NCBI GenBank assembly: GCA_028275265.1
Contig: JAPWUZ010000069.1
Coordinates: forward strand, 1-10,302
Length of the DNA stretch: 10,302 bases
Reading direction: 5' to 3'
Origin: Armatimonadota bacterium
Lineage (GTDB): Bacteria > Armatimonadota > HRBIN16
This document shows positions 1-7,000 of this stretch, piece after piece. Positions within the stretch are counted from its first letter, which is position 1; each line of letters starts with the position of its first letter. A program made the translations under genes and the position numbers. The notes beneath the pieces are model-generated. The model saw only the letters and a program-made list of their open reading frames with translations. It was not told where the DNA came from and made no database searches.

Positions 1-225
1 GCCCAGGATGAAGGTGGGTACGCGGAGCTGATGCGCGGTGATGACCACCCGTGCGAACTCTTCGAGGTCGGTTGCCCTGTAGAAAAGGTCGGCGGGACCG
101 CCCACGCGCAAGGTAGTATAGTTCTTCAGAGGTTCATTCAACCGCAGGTGAGAGGGAACGGGAACCGCCTGCATCAGGCGATGCAGAGCCTCAGATAGCG
201 GCGTTTGCTGTTGTGGTGTGGTCAC
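1..225 (-). CDS. murB: UDP-N-acetylenolpyruvoylglucosamine reductase (MurB), N-terminal part
   Basis: MurB reduces UDP-GlcNAc-enolpyruvate to UDP-MurNAc with NADPH and FAD in the cytoplasm, the second committed step of peptidoglycan synthesis. I translated the minus strand by hand. From the GTG at 225 an open frame of 75 codons runs off the left edge. It contains NEPLKNYTTLRVGGPADLFY (residues 30-49), the typical start of the MurB FAD-binding domain, and ends in VPTFILG, just before the usual glycine-rich GGGSN segment. The gene is therefore cut by the window, not broken. The start is uncertain: GTG 225 has only a weak GGTGG about 12 bases upstream, and an in-frame ATG at 174 is possible. It begins 29 bases after the encoded CCA of the upstream tRNA-Ser, so co-transcription from the tRNA promoter is plausible. 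Family assignment is firm. Confidence 0.9.
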   Translation of the reverse strand, partial: MTTPQQQTPLSEALHRLMQAVPVPSHLRLNEPLKNYTTLRVGGPADLFYRATDLEEFARVVITAHQLRVPTFILG

Positions 226-254
226 AAGTTTCGTCTGCCACCGAAGGAGTAAAA

Positions 255-347
255 TGGCGGAGAGGGCGGGATTCGAACCCGCGACCCAGCTCTTCGCCGG
301 GTACCCGCTTTCGAGGCGGGCGCACTAGGCCACTATGCGACCTCTCC
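255..347 (-). tRNA. tRNA-Ser, anticodon CGA
   Basis: This is a class II tRNA read from the minus strand. A 7-bp acceptor stem forms between GGAGAGG (347-341) and CCTCTCC (265-259), followed by discriminator G (258) and an encoded CCA (257-255). The anticodon stem is CCCGC/GCGGG with loop CTCGAAA, giving anticodon CGA, which reads the serine codon UCG. The TΨC arm contains GGTTCGAATCC. A long variable arm lies between the anticodon and T arms, as expected for tRNA-Ser. A short TTTT follows the CCA, and no separate terminator is seen before murB. Confidence 0.96.
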
Positions 348-354
348 GCCGTTA

Positions 355-383
355 AATATACAGCATTTTCGGCGAGGAATCAA
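355..383 (-). promoter_or_regulatory. Sigma-70 type promoter of the tRNA-Ser (and perhaps murB)
   Basis: On the minus strand, TTGATT (383-378) is followed by a 17-base spacer and TATATT (360-355). Both hexamers are close to TTGACA/TATAAT at the ideal spacing. Only seven bases separate the -10 box from the mature tRNA 5' end, so the inferred transcription start is at or within a base or two of that end. Confidence 0.8.
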
Positions 384-449
384 GGCGGTCGGGGAGGCGA
401 CCTGCCCCATTGTAGCCGCAGGCTTTAGGCTGTGCTGCAGGGCAGCGGA

Positions 450-1226
450 TTAGAGCCGTTCCCAAATGCGCTGGCACAACGGCAGGAAATCGCACTCCTC
501 ACAGTGCGGGATATGTTTGGGTTCCAGGTACTCGAAGTCGCGAGAGACGATTTCTTCTCCCAGAAGGCGGATGTCTTCGCGAAACTCCGCGAGTTCCTCG
601 TCGGTGAGGCTGGCGCTGGCAAACGCACCCGTCTGCAAGGCAACGATCGTGGCGATGATCCGACGGTCGGGGTAGAGCTGCTTCAGCAGCAGCTGGTAAC
701 AGCACATCGCGAGGTCATCATGCACCTCTTCTGGGGTGACGTCGGTGCGCCAGCTTTTGTAGTCGATAATCTCCAGTGTGCCGTCGGGGTGTTCGTCCAC
801 GCGGTCCACGCGTCCCACCAGCGCGAACCTGCCCATGTCCATGCGCAACAGTCGCTCCTGCATCAGCAGGCGAGGGCGCTGTTCAGGGGGTGTTTGCTGC
901 AGACTCTCCTGTGCACGCGCGTGATACTGCTGGAGCAATGCGGCGGCTACCTTCTGGAACTGTTGCTCTTCGTGCGGCGACTCGTAACCTGCCGCCACCC
1001 ATTGCTGCTGCATCACCTGTTGCAGCTGCTCGACCGTTACCGCTTCCACTCCGCCCGAAGCGTGCAGGTGTTGCAGCACCGCGTGCATGGTGGTGCCAAA
1101 GGAGTACTCGCGCTTCGCCCGGATATAGAACTTGCCGCGTGGGTTGAGGTAGGTGTGATAATACTTCACCTCGCACAGCAGGTAGGTTCGGATACGACTG
1201 GGACTGAGTACCGGCTTGCGTGCCAT
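450..1226 (-). CDS. RecB/Cas4-like PD-(D/E)XK nuclease with a predicted Fe-S cluster
   Basis: A 258-residue predicted single-domain nuclease of the RecB/AddB-C/Cas4 group (PF12705-like). Visible motifs, in order, are LSPSRIRTYLLCEVKYYH (first Fe-S cysteine C18), GTTMH (H48), GRVDRVD (D141), IIDYKS (D155, K157, the metal and catalytic residues) and CYQ (Q178). The closing CEECDFLPLC supplies C242, C245 and C251. One N-terminal plus three C-terminal cysteines is the layout of 4Fe-4S nucleases such as AddB and Cas4. It probably cuts or processes DNA ends in repair, but the partner is unknown. No helicase, cas gene or CRISPR array is in view. It is the last gene of the pduO operon, starting two bases after the ACT gene's stop, with a GGCGGTG ribosome site. 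Fold and metal ligands are clear; the role is inference. Confidence 0.85.
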   Translation of the reverse strand: MARKPVLSPSRIRTYLLCEVKYYHTYLNPRGKFYIRAKREYSFGTTMHAVLQHLHASGGVEAVTVEQLQQVMQQQWVAAGYESPHEEQQFQKVAAALLQQYHARAQESLQQTPPEQRPRLLMQERLLRMDMGRFALVGRVDRVDEHPDGTLEIIDYKSWRTDVTPEEVHDDLAMCCYQLLLKQLYPDRRIIATIVALQTGAFASASLTDEELAEFREDIRLLGEEIVSRDFEYLEPKHIPHCEECDFLPLCQRIWERL

Positions 1227-1228
1227 CG

Positions 1229-1696
1229 TTACACCGCCATGACGGTCGCGACCACATCTTTCAGTGTACCGCGTTCATGCAGAGAATGCACCGCCCTGTC
1301 CACGGCGCGCGTGGCTCCAGTCAGCAACACCGTTTTGCTGTCTCCGCTTTCGGAGATAATCTCCGTATGCACCTCTCTGGGCAGTTCGGCTATCTTCTCG
1401 TCGGGGGTCACGCGGACGATGGCGATGCTGCGAAGCTCACGGGCGGTATACGGATACGCTTCTACCTGCACCACCTGTTGGAGGCGGGCAAGGGTGCGCA
1501 GGAGTGTCTCCTTTTTGCGTTCAGTAGCGTGGAAGCTGAGCACAATCGTGCTGGGTGCCTCCAGCAAGCCCGCTGCGCTGCTACCCAGCGTGGTATCCAC
1601 CGAAACGCCGCGGCTGGAAAATACCGAGGCGATTGCGGTAAGCGCACCCGGCTTATCGTGAACCTTGATTACAAACACCCAGCGCTCATTCGCCAT
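1229..1696 (-). CDS. Two-domain ACT protein resembling acetolactate synthase small subunit
   Basis: A 155-residue protein with an N-terminal ACT domain (about 6-80). KVHDKPGALTAIASVFSSRG (11-30) matches the loop where ACT domains bind amino acids at a dimer interface. The second half (about 86-155, opening with ARELRSIAIVRV and ending KDVVATVMAV) follows the C-terminal domain of IlvH/IlvN, the regulatory subunit of acetolactate synthase. Length also fits that family (about 160). However, no ilvB catalytic gene is present, and the sequence departs from typical IlvH, for example VDTTLGSS where IlvH has NIESL. It may be a genuine but orphan small subunit or a regulator of a different enzyme. Its start overlaps the end of the dehydrogenase gene by 11 bases, which suggests translational coupling. 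The ACT assignment is solid; the IlvH function is not. Confidence 0.75.
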   Translation of the reverse strand: MANERWVFVIKVHDKPGALTAIASVFSSRGVSVDTTLGSSAAGLLEAPSTIVLSFHATERKKETLLRTLARLQQVVQVEAYPYTARELRSIAIVRVTPDEKIAELPREVHTEIISESGDSKTVLLTGATRAVDRAVHSLHERGTLKDVVATVMAV

Positions 1697-2753
1697 GTTT
1701 CATCCACTCCCGTAGCTTGCGCTGTACCTGGCTCGCTGCCTGAGTTAGCAGCCGCGCCTCATCTTCCCACAACTGCAGGGGTACCACCTGTGACCAGCCG
1801 TTGTTGCCCACCACGATGGGCGCGCCGATGGTGGTGTGGATGCCGTAAAACTCGCCGTCCAGCCGCACCTGTCCCGCCACCACAATCTCGCGTCCATCCA
1901 TCAGCGTGCGCACCAGGTCCACCGTGACATTGGCAGTTGCGACGGCCGTTTTCGCTCCCGATAGATGGGTCAGGTATGGCTTCAGCACTACTCGCAGGTC
2001 GGGCGGGAGGCGGTCGACATGCTCAAACGCCTCGCGAATCAGCCCCTGCTGCAGGTAAGCCAGCGTCTGGATTTTTGCCTGCTGCACTTCGGAGGGGAAA
2101 TCGGTCAGGTTGCGCTTACCACGCAATCGCGCCGTAATGGACAGCATCTCCTCCATATCCATGCCGTAGATGCGCAGGCTACTCCACAGGGGAACCATCT
2201 GTTCGCCGTGTTCGCCCACTACAAACGCATGCACCATCTGGCGGCGCACGCCCACGTCGGCGGCGATCTCGCGCCGGAAGCGTAGCGAGTCCGAGTATGC
2301 CCCGATGCCAATCACCCGATGCCTGCCCAGATAACGGCTGAATATTTCCACGCCCAGTTCCACGGGATTGGTCACCACGATGACGACCTCATGCCCGTGA
2401 CCGTACTTCTCGATGGCGCGGGCGTAAATGTGAAAAACGGGCAGGTTCGCCGTCGCCAGCGTGTCGCGGGAGGGCGCACTGGTGACATCCGTGGGAACAG
2501 CCTGCCCCGCCGCCATTACAATGATGTCGCCCACCACCTCTTCGGGATGTAACGCGACGTCTATTTCGGGGGCGATTTCGGCGTAGGCGTCTGACAGGTC
2601 GCTGCGCAAGCCATATAGCGTGCTTTCGCTTTTACCGCCGCGCCTGCCCACCAGCTGTAATCGCTCCGTAGGCGACAACATTCGCTCCGCTATCAGCTGG
2701 ATAGCGATTTCGCGCCCACAGTCACCGCTTGCTCCGATAATCGATACGTCCAT
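1686..2753 (-). CDS. Malate/lactate dehydrogenase family protein, NADP-type
   Basis: A 355-residue NAD(P)-dependent 2-hydroxyacid dehydrogenase of the LDH/MDH superfamily. The Rossmann start is IIGASGDCG (5-13). Strand 2 ends LVGRRGG (34-40) instead of in an acidic residue, which points to NADP(H). Next come TNPVELG (N129), the catalytic pair D155/R158 in YSDSLRFRREIA and catalytic H182 in GEHGEQMVPLW. The GASG, VGR and GEHG pattern recalls archaeal LDH-like malate dehydrogenases such as M. jannaschii MJ0490 (from memory). The substrate loop (AGQAVPTDVTSAPSRDTL, 82-99) is longer than usual. It keeps the second arginine (R96) but lacks the first one, which in malate dehydrogenases selects the dicarboxylate, so the true substrate is open. 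Protein length exceeds the usual 310-330. The gene starts two bases after the pduO stop and is probably translationally coupled to it. Confidence 0.85.
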   Translation of the reverse strand: MDVSIIGASGDCGREIAIQLIAERMLSPTERLQLVGRRGGKSESTLYGLRSDLSDAYAEIAPEIDVALHPEEVVGDIIVMAAGQAVPTDVTSAPSRDTLATANLPVFHIYARAIEKYGHGHEVVIVVTNPVELGVEIFSRYLGRHRVIGIGAYSDSLRFRREIAADVGVRRQMVHAFVVGEHGEQMVPLWSSLRIYGMDMEEMLSITARLRGKRNLTDFPSEVQQAKIQTLAYLQQGLIREAFEHVDRLPPDLRVVLKPYLTHLSGAKTAVATANVTVDLVRTLMDGREIVVAGQVRLDGEFYGIHTTIGAPIVVGNNGWSQVVPLQLWEDEARLLTQAASQVQRKLREWMKHGE

Positions 2754-2755
2754 GT

Positions 2756-3298
2756 CTATAGTTCCCAGATAATGTCCTGCACGCCTTCGGCGGCGTTGAC
2801 CGCTCGCGCCATCACAAACAGCAGGTCACCTAGGCGATTGAGATAGGTGAGGATGTGCGGATTGCCCGGCTCCACGTGAAACAGGCTGACCACTCGCCGC
2901 TCTGCCCGACGGCAAACGGTGCGTGCCACGTGCAACGCCGCCGAGGCGACCGTGCCCCCGGGCAGGATGAAATGATGCAGAGGTTCCAGAGCGTCTTCGA
3001 TCTCGTCAATATAGTGTTCCAGTTGCTGAACCTGTTGTTCCGAAATGGGTTTGATTACCGGCTTCTTGCCTACCGGAACTGCCAGCTCCGCGCCGATGAC
3101 GAACAGGTCGCTCTGCACCTGTTGCAGTATCTGGCGGAACCGCTCCTGCGATTGAAGATGCGCGATAGCCAGCCCCAGGTGTGCGTTCAGCTCGTCGACG
3201 CTCCCATACGCCTCCACACGGGGCGAGTCCTTGCTCACCCGTTGCGCGCCCAGTAAGCCGGTGGTACCGTCGTCGCCTGTTCTGGTGTAGATACGCAT
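2756..3298 (-). CDS. pduO: ATP:cob(I)alamin adenosyltransferase, PduO/MMAB type
   Basis: A 180-residue cytoplasmic enzyme that transfers the adenosyl group of ATP to cob(I)alamin, making coenzyme B12 for enzymes such as methylmalonyl-CoA mutase or diol dehydratase. Signature segments are RTGDDGTTGL (6-15, ATP loop), KDSPRVEAYGSVDELNAHLG (23-42), RTVCRRAERRVV (126-137, ATP and cobalamin contact helix) and YLNRLGDLLFVMAR (152-165). Length matches the family. The start at 3298 is chosen because the family begins with M-x-IYTRTGD and a strong GAGGAG ribosome site lies five bases upstream. The open frame extends further upstream to 4081, but that part is antisense to the nuclease gene. This is the first gene of a four-gene operon. 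The short leader, about 23 bases from the predicted start site, leaves no room for a B12 riboswitch. No B12-dependent enzyme is in the window. Confidence 0.95.
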   Translation of the reverse strand: MRIYTRTGDDGTTGLLGAQRVSKDSPRVEAYGSVDELNAHLGLAIAHLQSQERFRQILQQVQSDLFVIGAELAVPVGKKPVIKPISEQQVQQLEHYIDEIEDALEPLHHFILPGGTVASAALHVARTVCRRAERRVVSLFHVEPGNPHILTYLNRLGDLLFVMARAVNAAEGVQDIIWEL

Positions 3299-3327
3299 GT
3301 TTCTCCTCGCCGGTAGTTGATGGTACC

Positions 3328-3357
3328 ATTTTGCACCGTCGGGTAGCCGAATGTCAA
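3328..3357 (-). promoter_or_regulatory. Promoter of the pduO-dehydrogenase-ACT-nuclease operon
   Basis: On the minus strand a perfect TTGACA (3357-3352) is followed by 18 bases and CAAAAT (3333-3328), which matches TATAAT at four of six positions. Transcription would start near 3321 and give a leader of about 23 bases carrying the GAGGAG ribosome site. It is the only good promoter seen upstream of the four-gene operon, whose internal gaps are 2 bases, an 11-base overlap and 2 bases. Confidence 0.65.
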
Positions 3358-3370
3358 GCGCGGGTGGGGC

Positions 3371-3961
3371 ATGGAAGCGGGCAAAACGAACAACCTTCGT
3401 GGCAGGAATCGTTGTCCTCACACGTCCAACTATCTCTTCGTGGCGAAAAGGAACCGAAGAACACGCAATGCTACCGTCTCCCTTGCGGCGGTTGTACTCA
3501 TTCTGGTGGTATCCGCGCTGTGGCAGCGATGGATGCCGGCGCGAGGAGACTTCGTCGGCAGGGTGGTGGGCGTGTCTGACGGCGACACGATTGAGGTGAT
3601 GCGTGCGGGTAGGGCGGTTCGCGTGCGCCTGCAGGGCATCGATTGCCCCGAAAGCCATCAGCCGTATGGCACGCGGGCGAAACAGTTCACCTCCGACCTG
3701 GTGTTCGGCAAGACGGTGGCGGTGCAGATACACGGAACCGACCAGTACGGGCGCATCCTGGGCGAGGTCATCCTGCCCGACGGGCGCAGTCTCAACCGTG
3801 AACTGGTGCGCAACGGCTATGCGTGGTGGTATCGCCGCTACTCGGATGACCCTGTGTTGCAGCGCCTGGAGGAGGAGGCGCGGCGCGAAAGGCGTGGCTT
3901 GTGGCGCGATAAGAACCCGATACCGCCGTGGGAGTTTCGGAGGGAACGGCGTCAGCGTTAG
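3371..3961 (+). CDS. Membrane-anchored staphylococcal-nuclease-like thermonuclease
   Basis: A calcium-dependent nuclease of the SNase family (thermonuclease, PF00565), predicted to cut DNA and RNA outside the cytoplasm. After a basic stretch (KRNRRTR, 26-32), the hydrophobic segment ATVSLAAVVLILVVSALW (34-51) should act as a signal anchor. The SNase domain spans about 60-185. D70 and D72 in DGDT, R86 and E94 in RLQGIDCPE, and R128 in DQYGR match D19, D21, R35, E43 and R87 of the S. aureus enzyme. T41 of that enzyme is replaced by C92. The C-terminal NPIPPWEFRR is common in bacterial members. The start is uncertain: ATG 3371 has only a GGTGGGG almost touching it, and GTG 3440 (residue 24), just before the basic stretch, is an alternative without a ribosome site. 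It is divergent from pduO and convergent with the hydrolase gene, and is the only sizeable plus-strand gene. Confidence 0.92.
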   Translation: MEAGKTNNLRGRNRCPHTSNYLFVAKRNRRTRNATVSLAAVVLILVVSALWQRWMPARGDFVGRVVGVSDGDTIEVMRAGRAVRVRLQGIDCPESHQPYGTRAKQFTSDLVFGKTVAVQIHGTDQYGRILGEVILPDGRSLNRELVRNGYAWWYRRYSDDPVLQRLEEEARRERRGLWRDKNPIPPWEFRRERRQR

Positions 3962-3970
3962 GAGGTGCCC

Positions 3971-4054
3971 ATGCGACCTTCTGTCTGCTTCTGCGTGAAA
4001 GCCTGGCGTTGGTGTGACTGTGCCTGTCAAACTCACGCAGGGCTGACCGCTTAA
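3971..4054 (+). CDS. Possible 27-residue cysteine-rich small protein
   Basis: A short open frame of 27 codons plus TAA follows the nuclease gene. Its GGAGGTG ribosome site (3961-3967) starts in the last base of the nuclease stop and is followed by CCC and ATG, close to ideal spacing. The peptide has five cysteines in CFC (6-8) and CDCAC (15-19), plus H22, and begins MRPSV. Such clustering could bind a metal or form disulfides, but no family is recognised. The frame overlaps the stop of the convergent hydrolase gene by four bases. Translation from the nuclease mRNA is plausible. With so short a frame, chance cannot be excluded. Confidence 0.35.
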   Translation: MRPSVCFCVKAWRWCDCACQTHAGLTA

Positions 4055-7000
4055 CCCCCGCTGACAACCACGAATATCCATCTGCCCGATAGTTGCGGGC
4101 TGACCTCGATAATCACGCTGCCGCCCTCGCGGCGGAAGGGTACCTCGCTTCCTTTGCTACCCGGGGTCGCCCCCTCGAGGAACAGCTGAAACTCCCGCGG
4201 AAACAGCTTTTCGGAGAGCATCAGCCGTGCGGCGCCATGCACCTGTATTTCCATCACCGCCCCATTGGGAACCTGCCGTTCCCGCGCGACAGGCGCCCAT
4301 GCCACCAGCGCCAGCGGGTTTTCGCCGATTCGCTCGGCGAAGTGAACGCGCTTGCCGTCAATCTCTATCTGCGTGCAGTCCGAGCCGCAGAACGCAGCCA
4401 GTTCTCCCCGCTCGTCGACGCGGAAGCTCACCGTGCCTGAAGCGTTGACGGTCACGCGGTGACCGTTCACGGGGAAGTCTTTCACTTCCACGCGCTCCGA
4501 AGGCAGTTCCAGTCGCTGCAGAACCCGTTCATCCTCCTGCCTGTTTCGGGCGAAGCCGCCGCTCCAATCTTCAACGATGTTTCGGGTGTGGGGAGCAATG
4601 GCAATCGCGCCGTTCGGGAAGCGGGTAACCAGATACTGCCCTGTGCGCGAAAGGTATTCGGTATTGTCATTCACGCCGGGGAATTTGCCCGTCGGCGGGT
4701 AAGCCCCCAGCGTGCTCAGTATCTCGAACCAGTTGCGGGCGTCATACCCCAGGCTGCAGGACTGGTCGTCCCGAGGGCGGTAGCCGAGGAAGGCAGCCAT
4801 GCCTCCTCCGGCGGTTCGTCTCAACGTGCCTACCACCCGTTCACCAACGGTAGCCACTACCTCCGTGCCTGGCTCTGCCTGCACAGGATAGATGTGGTCT
4901 ACCAGAAAGTCGGTCAGGATAGTTTGCGGAGTAACGTCCTTCAGCATTCCGGCGAAAGTGACAGCCCGCCCGGGCGCAGCGATGCCTTCGTTTTGTCCGG
5001 GGGTATAGCGCACGCCGAATATCTGTTGCCATAGCGGAAGCGCGGGCTCGCCTTCAGCGGTGAGTACCGGCGGAGGTCCCGACCATATCACCCGACCGCC
5101 TGCTTCCACCATCTTCTGCATCAGCTCCAGTGTTTTGCGCGAGGGGAAAGGCTCGAACAACGCCACGAGCGTGGTAAAGCGATAATCCCCAATACGGATG
5201 GCTCCGCCTTCCAGCTTGCCCTGTTCCAGCAATTTCCACTGCGTGATGTAGTTGGCGTATCCATACTGCGTCATCCAGCTGCCGAACCGCTCTTCCACCG
5301 CCACGAGGTCCAGCGGGTACAGCATCAGCACCTCTACCGCGCGGTGTTGCATGCCCTGCACTCGTCCATGGTACCCCCCGGCGGTTCCGTACGCACACTG
5401 CAACCACCAGTGCCTCTGGCTGATTTCCTGAGGAGACCCCCAGTGCGCTGCGTAAGAGTAGGGCACCTCGTTGAGGATACCGGTGGAACAACCGAGAGCC
5501 AGTCCGTAGTAGTTCCTGTCCAACCAGCCTCCTTCCGAGTGGTCGTTGCCGTTGCCGGTTAAGAAATCACCCCAGCGGAAGTAGTCGTAGCACGCCGATG
5601 CCGCCTGGTGTACCGTTACAGACCAGACGAAGTTGGGGGTGTACTCGTACTTGTGGCGGTTCATGTTCTCCTGCCCCACCTGCCAGTAGTCTACGGTGGG
5701 GCTTTCCGCCCAGGTGGCGTGCGCCCGTGCCTCCAGCTTGTGCCCCATGCGCTGCTCAGCATACCGTTTGGCGGCAACAAACAGGTCTACCACTCCATCC
5801 TGCAGCAAGCGGTAGTATCGGGCGCGAAAGAGCGCGGTCTCACGGATGGCTTCCGGCGTCGAGCCGAAGACATGCATCACCGGCTGGCGTGCGCTCAGGT
5901 CGCTCGCGAAATCTTCCTGTGCGTACACAAAGTAAATCAGGTATCGGGCAAAATCACGGTACCGCTCACCGTACAGCTGGGCATAGCGGCGTGCGAGGCT
6001 GTCGGTCACGTAACGCATGGCGAACTCACCATGTTCATGGTGATTGAAGTACGCCCAGTCCTGCTGGATGTGCATTTCGTCCGAATAGAGGGCATTGAGC
6101 TTCACTCCCGCGTCGGCATACTTGTCTACCAGCGACTTCAAGAATGGCAGCGCCTTGTCGCTGAAATAATCCATCTCCGGCGAGCGGTACACCTGTACCA
6201 CCAGCACGCGGTTGAGGTCGCCGACATCGGTGCGCCCCTCGCCGTAGACGCGGATACGTTGTGCGGTAAAGTCGCCTGCTCGCGCCTGAACGTTTGGGAA
6301 CACCTCTACCTTTGCAGTCTCGCTAATCTCCACGATGTCGCTGGGGTCTACCACGCGGTACGGTGTGCCGGGGATGGGGCGTTCGCGAAAGGCAAATACC
6401 CGCACGCCGGCATCTTCCAACTCCACCACCCCTTTGTTGTTTGCCCAGCGCTTGTGTCGCCACAGCTGCACGCTGAATGCTCCCGTTTTCGGGTCGCGCA
6501 AGCCCTTGCGATACTGCATCCACACACCGCATTCGCCGGTGCGGGCGCGGTAGGCGGGACCCACTTCTAGCGGCGACAGCAGACTGAGCTCCAGTCCCAA
6601 ACCGTAGCCCTGAGCGAACCGGGCGATACCTGCGATACGCTGCACGTACTCGTCCATATCGGGAGTGTAGCGGCGTGGTCCCGCCTGTCCGGGGCGATAC
6701 TGGCTGAAGAAGTGGTCAAAGGCGATGATGAGGGTGCGATGCCCCGCCGCTTTTGCCCGTTCACACACCTGGCGCAAGCTTGCCTCATGTTTTTCAAACG
6801 TCAGACTGAGGTTCAGCACCCTATCGGGGTCGGAAAGCATTTCCAGTTCCTGGTCGCTGACCAGAATGATGGCAGACTTGCCGATTTCGAATCCGTACGC
6901 GCCCGGATAGCTGACCAGCTCGGCGCGGTAGGTGTTTTCAGGGACTTCGTTGTTCATGAGGGTATCCTCCATATTGGCGAGTGCAGGTAAAAGTATCCAC

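Noticed and set aside
391..408. GC-rich hairpin (GGGG-AGG...CCT-CCCC) after the nuclease gene, as an intrinsic terminator
   Set aside because: No T run follows on the minus strand and it sits directly before the tRNA promoter. It may still slow polymerase but is not a standard terminator.
450..1226. Cas4 of a CRISPR system
   Set aside because: Motifs fit Cas4-like nucleases, but there is no cas1, cas2 or repeat array in the window, so a CRISPR role cannot be claimed.
432..1661. 409-codon open frame on the plus strand
   Set aside because: It is antisense to the RecB-like nuclease and ACT genes, spans the junction between two well-supported genes and its translation has no recognisable motif.
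3299..3327. Cobalamin riboswitch before pduO
   Set aside because: The predicted leader is only about 23 bases and contains just the ribosome site; B12 riboswitches need far more.
3991..4040. 8-bp inverted repeat CTGCGTGA/TCACGCAG between convergent genes, as a two-way terminator
   Set aside because: The loop is 34 bases, there is no T tract on either side and several such 8-bp repeats are expected by chance in this window.
3299..4081. N-terminal extension of the pduO frame to a 441-residue protein
   Set aside because: The extra 261 residues are antisense to the thermonuclease, are low in family features and lie upstream of the pduO promoter and strong ribosome site.
5608..6570. 320-codon open frame on the plus strand
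   Set aside because: It lies wholly antisense to the large hydrolase gene, is rich in His/Val/Arg as expected of a G+C-rich reverse frame and shows no domain.
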